This document shows positions 40,635-52,794 of a DNA stretch of 64,000 nt, one piece after another; within the stretch, counting starts at the first letter, position 1; each line of letters starts with the position of its first letter. The notes beneath the pieces are model-generated. The model was given only the letters and a program-made list of their open reading frames with translations. It was not told the DNA's origin and searched no databases. Origin of the DNA: Prorocentrum cordatum (Eukaryota > Sar > Dinophyceae > Prorocentrales > Prorocentraceae); NCBI GenBank assembly GCA_963575745.1, contig CAUYUJ010019093.1:170354-234353 (forward strand). Reading direction: 5' to 3'. Position numbers and translations under genes: made by a program.

Positions 40635-40770
40635 GGGGTTCTGTCCACCCCCGAGAGAGGGCAGCGGAGCAGCAGGCGCGCGCCTCCGGGGTGTCCCTGA
40701 CGCAGGGGCCGGCGCCTCCCCTCCAGCTGCTGTTTCGCCCGTGGCCGCCGTCCCACCCAGGTCCGCTCTC

Positions 40771-40771
40771 A

Positions 40772-40860
<89 letters not shown>

Positions 40861-41169
40861 GATGATGATGATGTTGATGATGATGATGATAATGATGATG
40901 ATGATGGTGGTGGTGGTGGAAGTGGTGATGATGATGATGATGATGATGATACTGATAATGACGATGATGATGACAATTCAGACGACGATGCTGATGACGA
41001 TGATGATGATGTTGATGATGCATGTGGAATGATGATTCAGGTGATGGTTGGGATGATGACGGTTCAGATGATGATTGATGGTGGTGATGATGGTGATGGT
41101 GATACTGATGGTGATGCTGATGATAATGATTATGATGAAAATGATGATGATGATGATGATGATGATGAC

Positions 41170-41207
<38 letters not shown>

Positions 41208-41275
41208 CGATGATGATGATGACGATACTGATGGTGACGATGCTGATGACAATGTCAGTCATAAGTATAATGGTG
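40771..41275. repeat. (GAT)n array, about 500 bp
   Basis: Pure GAT for the first 90 bp, then interrupted (GTT, GGT, AAT, GAC). Confidence 0.92.
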
Positions 41276-41544
41276 ATGGCAATTTGTTTCTAGCGCTGCA
41301 GCGCCGAAACTTTCCGTGACCAACAAAGGCTGGCTCGCTCGGGACTCTGCGTTAGCCCGTCGTCGTCGTCTCGCCCACATCCGCTCAAGAGACCACTTCC
41401 CAAACCTCTCCCGGGGCTTCCGTGCTGGCCACCTTGGTCACCTTGATCGAGCTGCGCCTGGCCGGGGCGACCGAAGGGCTCCAGAAACACCCAAAACTTC
41501 CGAATCGACGACGATGTTAATGCATGATCGGCGGTGGATAAACC

Positions 41545-41675
41545 TCCCTTTCGTAAACCTCCCCTTAGTGAAAACGGCCTGGGACCGAAACCGACGGACC
41601 TGAACCCGCACAAACGACGGCCGCGACGCCCTCTCGCGAACCGAAAACGGCCAATTCACGAATCGACGTGTCAGG
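41545..41675 (+). repeat. Dispersed repeat ending CGACGTGTCA, copy 2
   Basis: Matches 40499-40634 in order and orientation (CGCCCTCTCGCGAACCGAAA, CCAATTCACGAATCGACGTG). A family 4 element is inserted immediately after it. Confidence 0.75.
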
Positions 41676-41687
41676 GTAGGAGGTTTA

Positions 41688-41876
41688 CGGCAGGTTCGTG
41701 TCGTGCCGACCCCAGCGTTGGTTTTTTGACACCGCAGGGATCGTTCAACCTTGAACGATCGGCCGCTGCCGCAACGTCCGATCGTTCAACATCGATCGAT
41801 TCTGGGTCGCCGGCGGCGTTCAACCTTGAACGCCCACGCTGGGGTCGCCGCTGGTCGACACGACGCAAACCTACCG
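41688..41876. mobile_element. Foldback family 4, intact copy with 11-bp target duplication
   Basis: 189 bp. Left CGGCAGGTTCGTGTCGTG, right inverted CGGTAGGTTTGCGTCGTG. Flanked by TAGGAGGTTTA on both sides (41677-41687 and 41877-41887). The interior has GATCGTTCAA..TTGAACGATC and GGCGTTCAA..TTGAACGCC palindromes. Confidence 0.9.
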
Positions 41877-42004
41877 TAGGAGGTTTACCCACCTCCGACA
41901 TTCGTTGAGGGGCTCCTCTTTCCGGTGGGCCTCCGAGGGCTCGGAGCGGCGGGGGCCTGAGAGGGGCCGGGAGAGCGCGGGCAGGCACACCATGGCTGGA
42001 CCTA

Positions 42005-42175
42005 AGACTGAAGGCGCCCTGGGACACACAAATAAAAATGCACACAAATAAAAGGATTCCCCATATTTTCCCACATTTTCGAGGTTTTTGTCTTCCCCCC
42101 CCCCCCTTCCCACATTTTCCTATATTTTCCTGGGGGTCGACGATCCATTGTGTCTGTGCGATTTTTCCCTCCTGG
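42005..42175 (+). repeat. Dispersed AT-rich repeat, copy 2
   Basis: Counterpart of 325-490, same orientation, with a longer C-run at about 42097-42108. Confidence 0.72.
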
Positions 42176-42179
42176 AAGA

Positions 42180-42714
42180 CAGAAGAACATCCTTCAAGAA
42201 CATGGGACCCTCCGCCGGCGAAACTGAAGAAAACTTGAAGGTATGCTCTCCCCCAGGCTGCACGAGAGCATCCGGCCAACACGAAGAACGTTGGGGTACA
42301 CTCCCCGAGCCGACCTCAACCTTATACCTCGGTCTGACTGTCCTCATCTCTCTTCCCGCCCTCCTGCCCCACACCTCATTTCCCCCTCCCACTCCGCGGC
42401 GCAAAAGAGGCCTCAAGAAATGGATCGGGAGCCCTCGGCATCGTGCATGGACAAGCCGGCGACGGAGGTCTGAGCGAGTACAACCGCAACTGCTCCAAAA
42501 AAGGCAAGGACAATTGTGAACGGCGGCACTGCCAGGTCTGGCCCAGACCCGGCAGTGCCCCAAAAATCCGACGATGCGGAAAAACTGCAACGTCGCGCCA
42601 GGTCACGACTGGGGCCGTAGACCAATCATTCCGCGAAATGTCTGAAGGCGTTCTGCTTCAGACTCGGGGTAAGTTTACTTGCGTAGCAGTTCCCGCCGCC
42701 ATCCCCCCGCCGCC
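42180..42714. other. Unassigned sequence
   Basis: Unique; nothing recognised beyond short pyrimidine runs. Confidence 0.4.
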
Positions 42715-42719
42715 TGTTC

Positions 42720-42986
42720 TAGGGGAACGAACAATGACATAAACATAATAACTCGGAGGTCCGCGCGGATTTCTCGGATCGGCGCTGGGGCCCCCTGGCG
42801 GCGCCTCCGGCGCCGGCCCTGGCGCGCTCCGCGCGCCAGGGAGGGGGGTCCAGCGCCGATCCGAGAAATCCGCGCGGACCCCTCGGAAATCCAGCGCCGA
42901 TCCGAGAAATCCGATCCGAGAAATCCAGCGCCGATCCGAGAAATTCTCGGCGAGTTTCTATGTTTGTGTCACTTTTTGTTCCCCTA
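42720..42986. mobile_element. Foldback family 1, longest copy with 5-bp target duplication
   Basis: 267 bp. Left TAGGGGAACGAACAATGACA, right inverted TAGGGGAACAAAAAGTGACA. Flanked by TGTTC (42715-42719 and 42987-42991). The right arm carries an internal triplication of CGATCCGAGAAATCC words, making it longer than its relatives. Confidence 0.9.
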
Positions 42987-42991
42987 TGTTC

Positions 42992-43462
42992 GCACATCGC
43001 TGGGCCGAAACGCCTTGCAAGTGAGCCCCAACTTGGGTGAAGTCCGACTTCCCCTCGGGCCTCGCCACGCTCCCCCCCCATTCCCCCCCTGGAAAAGCCA
43101 GCAAGTTCGCAGAAGCATGGGACAAAAAACAGCCTCTCTCGAGCCAGGTCGCTCCGTGATGGTGCTGGGGCCCGAAAAACTCGGCGAAGACGCCCAACGC
43201 CAAAAAACTGAAACGCCCAAATCTCAAAGGCATCCGGACTTGGAATCCAGACCCGAACGGAAAGCTGCAGCCTTCTGGCGCCTCTCGGCTCGGTCGGGGC
43301 GCCCGGGCGGTGCGACACTCGCGCCTTCCCCTCGGGCGGCCATGACCCCCTGGGCCCCGCCGTCTCCACGAGCTCCGTCGAGCCACATCATGTCGCTGGA
43401 GCTGAGGGCCGAGGGGGGTGGGTGTGTGGACGAGAAGGACGAGGAGGGACGGGGCAAGGAGG

Positions 43463-43464
<2 letters not shown>
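42992..43464. other. Unassigned sequence
   Basis: GC-rich unique sequence, no domain recognised. Confidence 0.4.
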
Positions 43465-43517
<53 letters not shown>

Positions 43518-43518
43518 C
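43465..43518. repeat. (CAAG)n microsatellite
   Basis: About 13 pure copies of the tetranucleotide, the only tetranucleotide array seen here. Confidence 0.93.
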
Positions 43519-45067
43519 TGGCGCCTCGACAGCGCACCCGCACTAAAGAACACAGGTGTCCCATGCAGCTCACGCCTTCGTCAGGGCAACACTGTGAGTA
43601 CGCTGGGTGTCCATTGCTGTTTGGGCCTCCTGCGGGAACTTTTCTCCTCCCAGGTTCGAGGGCATATTCGAATTGGCTTTGCAAGTGAGCATCCGCAGTG
43701 GGTGTCCCTCAGGCAGAACAGGAGGGTGGAGGGAACAGGAAGCAGGGAGGAGGCTCGGAGGGGAAGGTGAAGGAGGTGGGAAGGGGCGCGGGGGGCGGAT
43801 TGATGAGTAGAAGGCACCCCGTGCGGAATCCTTTGAATGCGACGACGCTCCTGCTAGCCCTTCGGGCGTAGGTGGCGTAGTGTCCAGCTCTTCACCAATG
43901 GCTTTTCTCTCTCACACCCCCACGAGGGGTCAGACGGGCGGCATCACGACCAATTGAAGCGTCCAGAAGGTCCTAGCTGGCTCCAGGATGCCCTCGTATT
44001 CTCCTGATTCCCTTCGAGACGGCGCAGCATGACAAAGCTAGCCGAGGATGGCATCCAACATGCCTCCGGCAAATCCCAAGGATGCCAACATATGGCCAGG
44101 ATGGGCCACCGGGCCTCCCAGCGATGCCTCCGAGAGGCCGAAAGCATTGACACACCAACGCTGTTCGGTGTCGCCTTCGGACGGCCTGGGGGACCTGAAG
44201 ATGGTTCCGAGATGGCCTACGTAAGGGGGCCACAAGCGGTTCCAGCGGGACCCCAAGGCTGCTCCGGAAGCTCCTTTCGATCACCCCAAGAGAGCAGCCC
44301 CGAGGGAGTCCATCGAAACATGTTCGGGCTTCAGGGGGGGAAACGCTGATTGACGCGGCGCTGTTTGGCCGCAGGCTGTTGGTACGGTCTCGAGAGGACC
44401 AGAGAGACGACTAAAGACACCTCACAGGGGCCCAATGACTGTTTTCTGGGCTTCCAGCGGGCCCGAGGTACTCCGAATAGCCTGCCAAAGGCCCGAAGCT
44501 GGCAATGGTCTCTTGGGCTGGTCCACCCTTTGGTTGCACTGGTGCCCCCTCTCTTTGTTTCGCTCATACTCCCCCGCATCCCACTTGCAAGAAACCGAAC
44601 ATTCGCTTCTGGATGAACCGTTGACGATGAATAACACGTTGCGAAATTTCGGATACACCAGAGAAACGTCCATCCTTCTCTATGCCAGCCCCAGCCCCCT
44701 CTCATGCAAAGGTGCCAGGTGACAAAGGATTGGATGACGCACGGGGCCCTTCAAGGGAGGAGCTCGTGCCGGTGTCGGAATGGCACAGGCCAGGCCAGAA
44801 GATCCTGGACAACGTCGGGCCATACAAGGCCAAACCAGGCTCAGACCGAAACCAGAAGGACACACGCCCCTCGCGAACGCCAGACTGCCCGACGAAGATG
44901 TGGCAGCGTACCCGCAGAGCCCAGGCGAGAGCGACGGCCGGCATCCAGGAATGCCGCCAGCCTCGCTTCCCTCCCTGCCCTCTCCATCCTCTCCCCCTCG
45001 CTCTTCCTAGCTGCTCCTGCCGCGACTCTCCTTCGCAGAGCTCCCTCTTCGCTGGGCAAGACCCCCC
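43519..45067. other. Unassigned sequence
   Basis: 44000-44330 has loose GGCCTCC/CCAAGATGGCC words akin to the 15-16 kb satellite. A plus-strand frame at 44720-44920 (REELVPVSEWHRPGQKILDN) is protein-like but unassigned. Confidence 0.35.
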
Positions 45068-45068
45068 A

Positions 45069-45099
<31 letters not shown>

Positions 45100-45106
45100 A
45101 CTTCAC
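45068..45106. repeat. (CA)n microsatellite
   Basis: CA dinucleotides with one or two A insertions. Confidence 0.9.
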
Positions 45107-45472
45107 GAAGATAACCATGGGGCCTGGGTCATCCTAGGGCCGTCGCGTGGTCATACTGCAGGAACATGGAACTATCTTGCAGTCCCGGGGTAACCTCGGG
45201 ACCAAATAGGGCTCGTAAACGGTCATATCGTCTTGGGGCTACCTCGGGGCCGTCCTGGAGGACGGCCAATAAGAAGATGCGTCATGCTGGTCTCGTATTG
45301 GCGTCAACTCTGGGGGCGCACTATCGTCAGAATGAGGGGGCCGAGCGGGCATTCAGTCCGTGGATGCGTGGCTGAAATTGGACTCCGCGGTGCGGATTGA
45401 AGTCTCTTTTCCAAAAAATAGTTAGTGTGGATCCCCCACAGAAGCCGCTGCATTTTTTAAACTAAATTGCTC
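45107..45472. other. Unassigned spacer
   Basis: Short GGGTCATC and GGGCCGTC words; no element ends recognised. Confidence 0.4.
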
Positions 45473-48400
45473 TCACCGGGGCTCGCACGTGTTTTTTGTT
45501 TGTTACAAGGGAAAGCTCAGGGTCACCAAACTGGAACCGTGGCCCCCGAATTACAACAACAACGACTCCCGCCTGATATTTCCTCACAATGCAATGTATG
45601 CAGGAATCGCGCTCTCGCGTGGGCCTTCTTCGCAATTTACTCATACTCAGGAATCACGCTCTCGCTATGGATTCCCTCGCGATGTACCTGGGAATCTGCC
45701 GCTCAAGACTTCCTCGCGATTTTAATGCAAAACGCACGCGTCAGCAACCCGCTTGCTCGACCTGGCCGCCTGGGCCCGCCTTCCCGACCCGCCCGCTAGG
45801 GTCTACCCGCCCGATCTGCCCGTCTGGTTTTTGCTCCGGGCCCCCTTCCTGCTAATTTCTCTCGTGCTCCATCCTCCTCTTCCCGCCTTGTCCCTTCCTT
45901 CCCTCGTCCTCCCTTCGCCTGCCTCAAGATTTGCGCGAAATACACGTTGCAGATGAGAAAGGTATAACCACAAGGGTGTACGGTCGAATACGAAGAAGGC
46001 GGGTATCGAGGGTCTGGGATATGCGTGCTGAAGGGCACGCGAGCAGATACGAGCAAACAGTGTCAAACGCATTGTTGTTATAACTGCTGTTGATGGGGTT
46101 GTGGTTGTGGTTGGGGTTGTTTTTGTTGTTGTTGGACTCTCATCTCTCAAGCCTAAGTATTACTGATCACCTCCGCCCGGTGCAAGCGTACTTTTCAATT
46201 GGAGTGCCCTTCCCGGGGCTCGCACCCTGCTCATGTTAAGGAAACTCTTTGAACGTCAAACTGCGCCCCTGGTCCCCGAATTACAGCAACAACAGCTCCC
46301 TCATTCTTCCTCACAGTGTATCGAAACATTGATCTCTCGCGCGGGACTTCCTCACAATGTATGCAGGAACCGCGCTCTCGCAAGGGAATTCCCTGCAACG
46401 TATTCAGACGCCGCGCCCTCGACACTCAAGAATCACCTCTCGCTGTAGATTTCCCCACGATTTATTTGGGAAGCGCGTTCTCGCCCGAGACTGTTTCGCG
46501 ATTCATGCAGGACGCACGCTTCAACAACCCGCCTGCTCGACTTGGCCGCCTGGGCCTGCCATCCCGACCCGCCCGCTATGTTCTGACCACCCGATCTGCC
46601 CTTGGCTTCCCACGTACTTTCTGCTCCTAGCCCCCCTCCTGCTAATTAATTCTCTCGTGTTCCATCCTCCTCCCTCACCCTTGTTCGTTCCGTCCGTCCG
46701 TTCTCTCTTCCCCTGTGTGAAATGGATGTGCTGAATGCGGGTGGCAGGTAAGAAAGGTATACTACCAAGGGGGTACGATCAGAAACGAAGAGGGCGGGTA
46801 TCGAGGGTCTGGGATGAACGTGCTAAAAAGGGATGCGGGCAGATCAGAGCGAACAATCTCAAAACGACTGCTGCTGCAATTGTTGTGTTGTCGTCTGTGT
46901 GGCTGTGGTTGTGGTTGTGGTTGTGGTTGTTGTTGCAGCTGCTGCTGCTGCTGCTGCTGCTGTTGCTGTTGCTGTTGTTGAATTGCCATTCCTAACGGGT
47001 AATAAAGTTGATCCCCCTGCAGTCCCTATGACCAGTTTTCCAAATAAAATGTTTCTCTCGGGATTCGCGCCCCTTTTTTACAGAGGAAACCGGGCGTCAC
47101 CAAACTGGACCCCTGTCCCCCGAACTACAACAACAAAGGCACCCGCCTGATATTCCCTCACGAGTGAATCCCAATCGCGCTCTCGCGCGGGACTTCCTCA
47201 CAATAAATGCAGCAATCGCGCTCTCGCGTGGGACTGCCTCGCAAAGTATTGAGATGCCGCGCCCTCAGCATTCAAGGATCACGCTCTCGCTGTGGATTTC
47301 CTCGTGATCTAGTTGGGAATCGCGCTGTTGCTCTGAAGTCCCCTTGCTCGCCATTCAGGACGCACGTCTCAGCAACCCGCCTGCCCCGCGTCCCTTCTGT
47401 CTATGCCTCCTCTCGTCCCGTGCCTCCAGGACTGTACGGAATGCGCGTCGCAGATTTTTAAAAAAGGGATCTGCCCAGGGGGCGGGCACGGTCGAAGACG
47501 AAGGGGCGGGCATCGCGGGTTCTGGATCAAGCTAGATGAGCTCGCGGCATCTCTGGCGACCTACCCCTTCCTTCCATCCCCTACCATGGCGTAGATCTCC
47601 TCTCGATTCGCACAGTCGGATGTCGATGATCCCGAACGGGTGCGCGATGCATCGTAGAGCACGGCGTAACTGGGCGTAGAAAAGCACGGCAGAGCGTAGT
47701 ATGTCATAGCATTGCGTGGCGCTGCGTAGCGAAGAACAAAGCATTGCAACGAAAAAGTGGCATCGCTCAGCGGCACATAACAGAACATGGCATACTAGGG
47801 CGTTGAAGATCAAAGCGTAGCATGGCGTGGCACTGCGTGGTCGAACACTGCATATCCGAGTATTGCAGCTGACAACATGGCATCGCACGACGGAACACCA
47901 CATAATTAGCATTGCATCTCATGCCGTGGCATGGCACTGGAAATAATGGCGCCAACGCTGCAGCGGGCCCACAATTCGGAACGAGCGGGAGCGCGGGAAT
48001 AGGACCACCGCTGTAACGGGAGCACGATTCGGAAAGAGCGGGAATGCAAATAAAGCCGGCGCGGCAGCGGGAACACGATCCGAAACTGAACCAGAGCTTC
48101 CACGGGAGCAACATTTTGAAACAACGACCAAAAGAAAACCCAATCCCGGGAATCCTGTGAATAAAAAGCAGTACGGAGCCGAACATCTTCCAGCTGTCAT
48201 CGGGGGACAGAAGAGAGTAATATTCATATGGTGTAACTGTATACGCGTTGAATGGGCCGCGGGGGGATGAGAACGATCAGCTTTAATATGATTCTGGATA
48301 ATGTTGCTGCTGCTGTTTAAGGTGTTGATGTTGCTATTGCTGGTGTTGATGTGGTTGTTGAACTTTCAGGTCTAAAGAACACGTGTTGTTGATCCTCCAT

Positions 48401-49619
48401 ATTGAATACCTTCCCGGGGCTCGCAATTTTTTGGGTAGAAAAATCCGGGGAAGCGGGTGGTCACCAGATCGGGTGCTGGCTCCCGACTGACAACAATATC
48501 TACTCTCGCAAGATACGTCTCACAATGTATTCCCGCATCGCGCTCTCGCGCAGCACTGCCTCACAACGTGTGCAGGAATCGCGCTCTCGCGTGGGATTTC
48601 CTCACAGTTTATTTCGACACCCTGGGCTCGACACTCAGGAATCACGCTCTCGCTGTGTACCCCCTCGCGATGTATTGGGGACTCGCGTTGTCGTTCGGGA
48701 CTTCCTTGCGCTTCATGCAATACGCACGCTTCAGTCAACCGCCAGCTCGACCTGACCGCCTGGGCCAGCCTTCGCGACCCGCCTGTCAGGGTCAACCCTC
48801 CCGATCAGCCCGTCTGGTTCTGCCACGTGGTTTCTGCTCCTAACCCGCCTCCTGCTACGTTCTGTTGCGTTCCATCCCCCTCCCTCCCCATTGCCCGTTC
48901 CTTCCATCCGTCCTCTTGTCCCCTGCCTTAAGGGGCTGCGCGAAATAAACGTTACAAGAACAATAAAGAACAATATACCCCCAAGGGGTTACGATCAACC
49001 GAAAAGTGCGGGCATCGAGGGTTTTGGACGTGAGGGCTGAATGGCACGCGAACAAATCAGGGCGAACAATGTTAACATTACTGGTGTTGTTGCTGTTGCT
49101 GGGGCTCCCAATTCTAAATAATACGTGTCGTTGAACCACCCAAACAATAATATCATTATTTGGTGTAGATGCTGTTCTCTGGGTTCGCACCTTGTGGTTG
49201 TTACATAGGAACACGAACTGTCACCAAACTAGGCCCTTGGCCCCCGATTTACAACGAGGACGGCTCCCGCCTGAGATTTCCTCACAAGGTATTCCCACAT
49301 CGCGCTCTCGCCTGAAACGTCCTCACAGTGTATGCAGAAATCGCGCTCCCACATGGGACGCCCCCGCAAATTATCCGAACGCCGCGCCAACGACACTCAG
49401 GAATCAAGTTCTCGCTGTGGACTTCCCCGCGATGTATTTTGAACTCGCGCTGTCGCTCGAGACGTCCTCGGTATTCATGCAATACGCACGCCTCAGCAAC
49501 CCGCCTGATCGACCTGGCCGCCTGGGCCCGCCTTCCCGACCCGGTCGACCCGCCCGATGTGCCCGTCTGGTTTTGCCACGAGCTTTCTGCTCCGAACTCC
49601 CCTCCTGATGTTCTCTCTT

Positions 49620-49653
<34 letters not shown>

Positions 49654-50542
49654 CCCTCCTCGTCCATCCCACTTGTCATTTCCCTTCGCCCGTCCTGTCC
49701 TCCCCTGCACCAGTGCTGCACGACATACACGCTTCATGCACGAAAGATAGATCCCCTAGCGGGCCCGATCGAAGACGACGAGGGCGGGTATCGAGGGTTT
49801 GGTATATGCGTGTCGGATGGCACGCAAGCGGGTAAGGGCGAACAGTATCAAAATTGGTGTTGGTGTTGTGTTTGGTGGTGGTACTGTTGTTGTGCTTCTT
49901 GTTGTTGTTGCGTTCTCACTTCTAACAAGCAGTTGCTGCTGATCCCATTCCCTGATAATCATTGTATTCGGTCACGAAAAAAATGTTCCCAGGAGTTCCC
50001 ACCGTGCTTTTAAACTGGGGAAAGCGGGGTGCCACAACACTGGACTGTCGCCCCCCAATGCACAACAACAGTGGCGCTAGAAGGTTCCGCACAAAATGGG
50101 TTCCCAAATCGCGCCCTCGCGGGGAATTCCTCACACTGTATGCAAGAAGCGCGCTCTCGCGTGGGACTTTCTCGCGATTTGAACGCCGCGCCCTCGACTT
50201 TCGGGAATCACGCTCCCGCTGCGGATCCCCTCGCACTTTATTTGGGAATTGCGGTGTCGGTCGAGCCTTCCTCGCGACTCATGCAGGACGCGCGCATCAA
50301 CGACCTGATTCTGCCATGTGTTTTCTGCTCCGGACCCCCCTGCTACTCCCTGTCGTGCTCCATTATCCTCCCTCCCTGTTTGCCCATTCTTTCCATCCGT
50401 GCTTTCTTTCCTGCCGTAGGGGCTGCACGAACGCAGAACGCAGCTGCCATCGCCCGCGGGAGCGCGCCTACGAGGCGGGCAGGCGGACACGGTGGTCCGC
50501 AGGTCCCCAAACGGGACCAGTGAAACATGCCAATGCCAAGCT

Positions 50543-51240
50543 TCAGCGCCGAGCGAATGATACATATTCTTGTTCATATGATTCCCAAGCTTTGCTGTCA
50601 TGCGCCACGGTTTCCCATGACTGCCATTGTTTCGAACCTGCGAAATTGCATAGTTCATCCTCCCATCTGGTAAATTGGCAGGGCCTGCTTCTAAGCGGTC
50701 GGTGGCGTGATTTCTGCGAATGTGTCTTCCACCATGAAGCGTTCCTCCAGATGGTGGTGCGTTTGGTCCACCTGGAATCGTCCATTCTGGCAACGCGGCC
50801 AGCCCATCTCCATTTTGCCTGGAGTTGGTTGTTTACCCAGCAAATTACTCCAGCCTCCCTCGCCTTGTCCTCTGCGATCCTGGTGGCTCTGCGTATCCAT
50901 GATATGTAATGCTCGTCAGGTCTTCTGCCTGGCCCGGCCATGCGTCGTAACATGGATCTCAGCGTGCTTCTAAGCTTCCTCTTCTGTGATACCGCCAACT
51001 TCCATGATTCGCTGCACCAGAGCACGGCTTTTGATACCGTCGCGTGGAAGAGTCGGACGCGCTTCTTTTCGGATGTGTTTTCTTTCCAAGGACAATCGCC
51101 AAACGCGAGAATTTGGCCCATCCCGCTCGTACTCGCGCTTCGAACTCGGTCAAAGTTTCCCCATCCAGCGTGATCGTTGTACCGAGCACAGAAACCATCT
51201 CCACAACAGCATACTGGATATGCGTCTCCACCGAATGTCA
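50543..51240 (-). pseudogene. LINE fragment (RTE-like), C-terminal end
   Basis: Minus strand, inserted within unit 6 of the TTG-tailed family. First frame: METHIQYAVVEMVSVLGTTI and EFEARVRAGWAKFSRL (51231 to about 51080). After one frameshift: RVRLFHATVSKAVLWCSESW, KLRSTLRSMLRRMAGPGRRP, WIRRATRIAEDKAREAG, LQAKWRWAGRVARMDDSRWT and QFTRWEDELCNFAGSKQW, ending at a stop near 50543. Known pattern: LF.A.V...LYG.E.W / LR..QRRMLR / W.WAGHVAR / RWEDD at the C terminus of RTE-like elements. Different from the LINE at 4.7-10.5 kb. Confidence 0.85.
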
Positions 51241-52235
51241 TGCGGGTGCCTGCAGGGACTGTCTTCCGTGGGCACGTGTTTGGATTGTGCGCAAGCAGAC
51301 ATGAGCGAACACAATTGAAACGATTGCTGTTGTTGTTGGGGTTGTTGCTGTTGTTGTTGTTGTTGGTGCTGCTGTTCCTGTTGCTGTTGCTGTTGCTGTT
51401 GTTCATGACGTTGTTTTTGTTGGTGTCGCGCTTGGGCAACCCGACTGCTCGACCTGGCCGCCTGGGCCCGCCTTCCCGACCTGCCCGATCTGCCCGGCTG
51501 GCTCTGGTACGTGCTTTCTGCTCCTAGCCCCCCTCCCGCTACTCCCATGTCCTTCTCTCTCTCTCTCTTTCTCGCTCTTTTGTGCTCAATACTCCTCCTT
51601 CCCCTTTGCCCCTTTTTTCCATCTGTCATCTTTTCCCCCGCCGTAGGGGGCTGCATGCAATGCACACGGCACATAAGAAAAATATGCCACCCGAAACAAT
51701 ATCTCGAAAACGAAGAATGTGGGCATCGAGGGTTTGGGGTATACGTGATGGCACGCAGGCTGAATAGAGCGGACAGTCTGAAATTGGCAATGGTTTTGTT
51801 CTGGGTACGATCCCCAATTGCAGTCCTTCTCCAAGGGTGGGCACCCTGTTTTTACAAGGGAAAGCTGGGTGTCACCAAACTGGCCCCCGTGCCCCCGATT
51901 CACAACAACAACAACAACAACAACCGCTCCCGCCTGATACTTCCTCACAATATATGCAATCGCGCTCTCGCATGGGAGCTCCCCACAGTTTTTGTTGGAA
52001 TCCCTATCATGAATCACTCGTTCGCTGTGGACTTCTTCGCGATGTTTGTTGGAATCGCGCTGTCCTTCGAGACTTCCTTGCGACCCATGCAGGGCGCACG
52101 CTTCAGCAACCCGCCTGCTCGACCTGGCTGCCTGGGCCCGCCTTCCCAACCCGCCCGTTAAGGTCTATCCGCCGGATATGCCTGTCTGGTGCTGCCACGT
52201 GTTTTCTGCTCCTAGCCCCCTCCTGCTAACGGCAT

Positions 52236-52794
52236 ACCCCAGATAATAAATCCCCCCTCCCCCAATGGAGAGTTGATTATCTTCGGCCAAGACAGAATTG
52301 GTCGGGGGAGAGGGGCGGCAAGGCCGAACTTGATTACCACGAAGGAAAGTTACGAATCGGAATTGCTATCATCTTATGCTGAGTAGCAACATCATCAAAC
52401 ACGTGTGGCATGGCAATGGGGTTCTTACAATTTCAAGTTTCGCGAGTCAGGACGGCTCCAAGGGGTGCCGAGGCTGCATGGGCGAGCACTTCGGGCTTGT
52501 TCGCATGACAGGGTTCTTGGCGAGGGGCGCCAAAGATCTCAAGAACACGGGCCAAATGTAGGATTCTAGCGACCGCTAGGCCGCGCCCACCCGAGGAAAC
52601 CATCGTCGTCGTCGTCTTGCCAGGGCAAATCGTTTATTATTCGCCCCCAAAACCCAGCACTTTCTTATCCCACGAGTGCTATTATCACGGATCGTTGTTG
52701 TCGTTGTTGTAAGTGTAAACGTTCCTGTATCACCAATTCTGGACAAAGAAATGATATTGATCACCCTTTCACCGGTAACCATTGCATTTGCCAA
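52236..52794. other. Unassigned sequence between units
   Basis: Unique, lower-GC sequence between two copies of the TTG-tailed family; nothing recognised. Confidence 0.4.
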
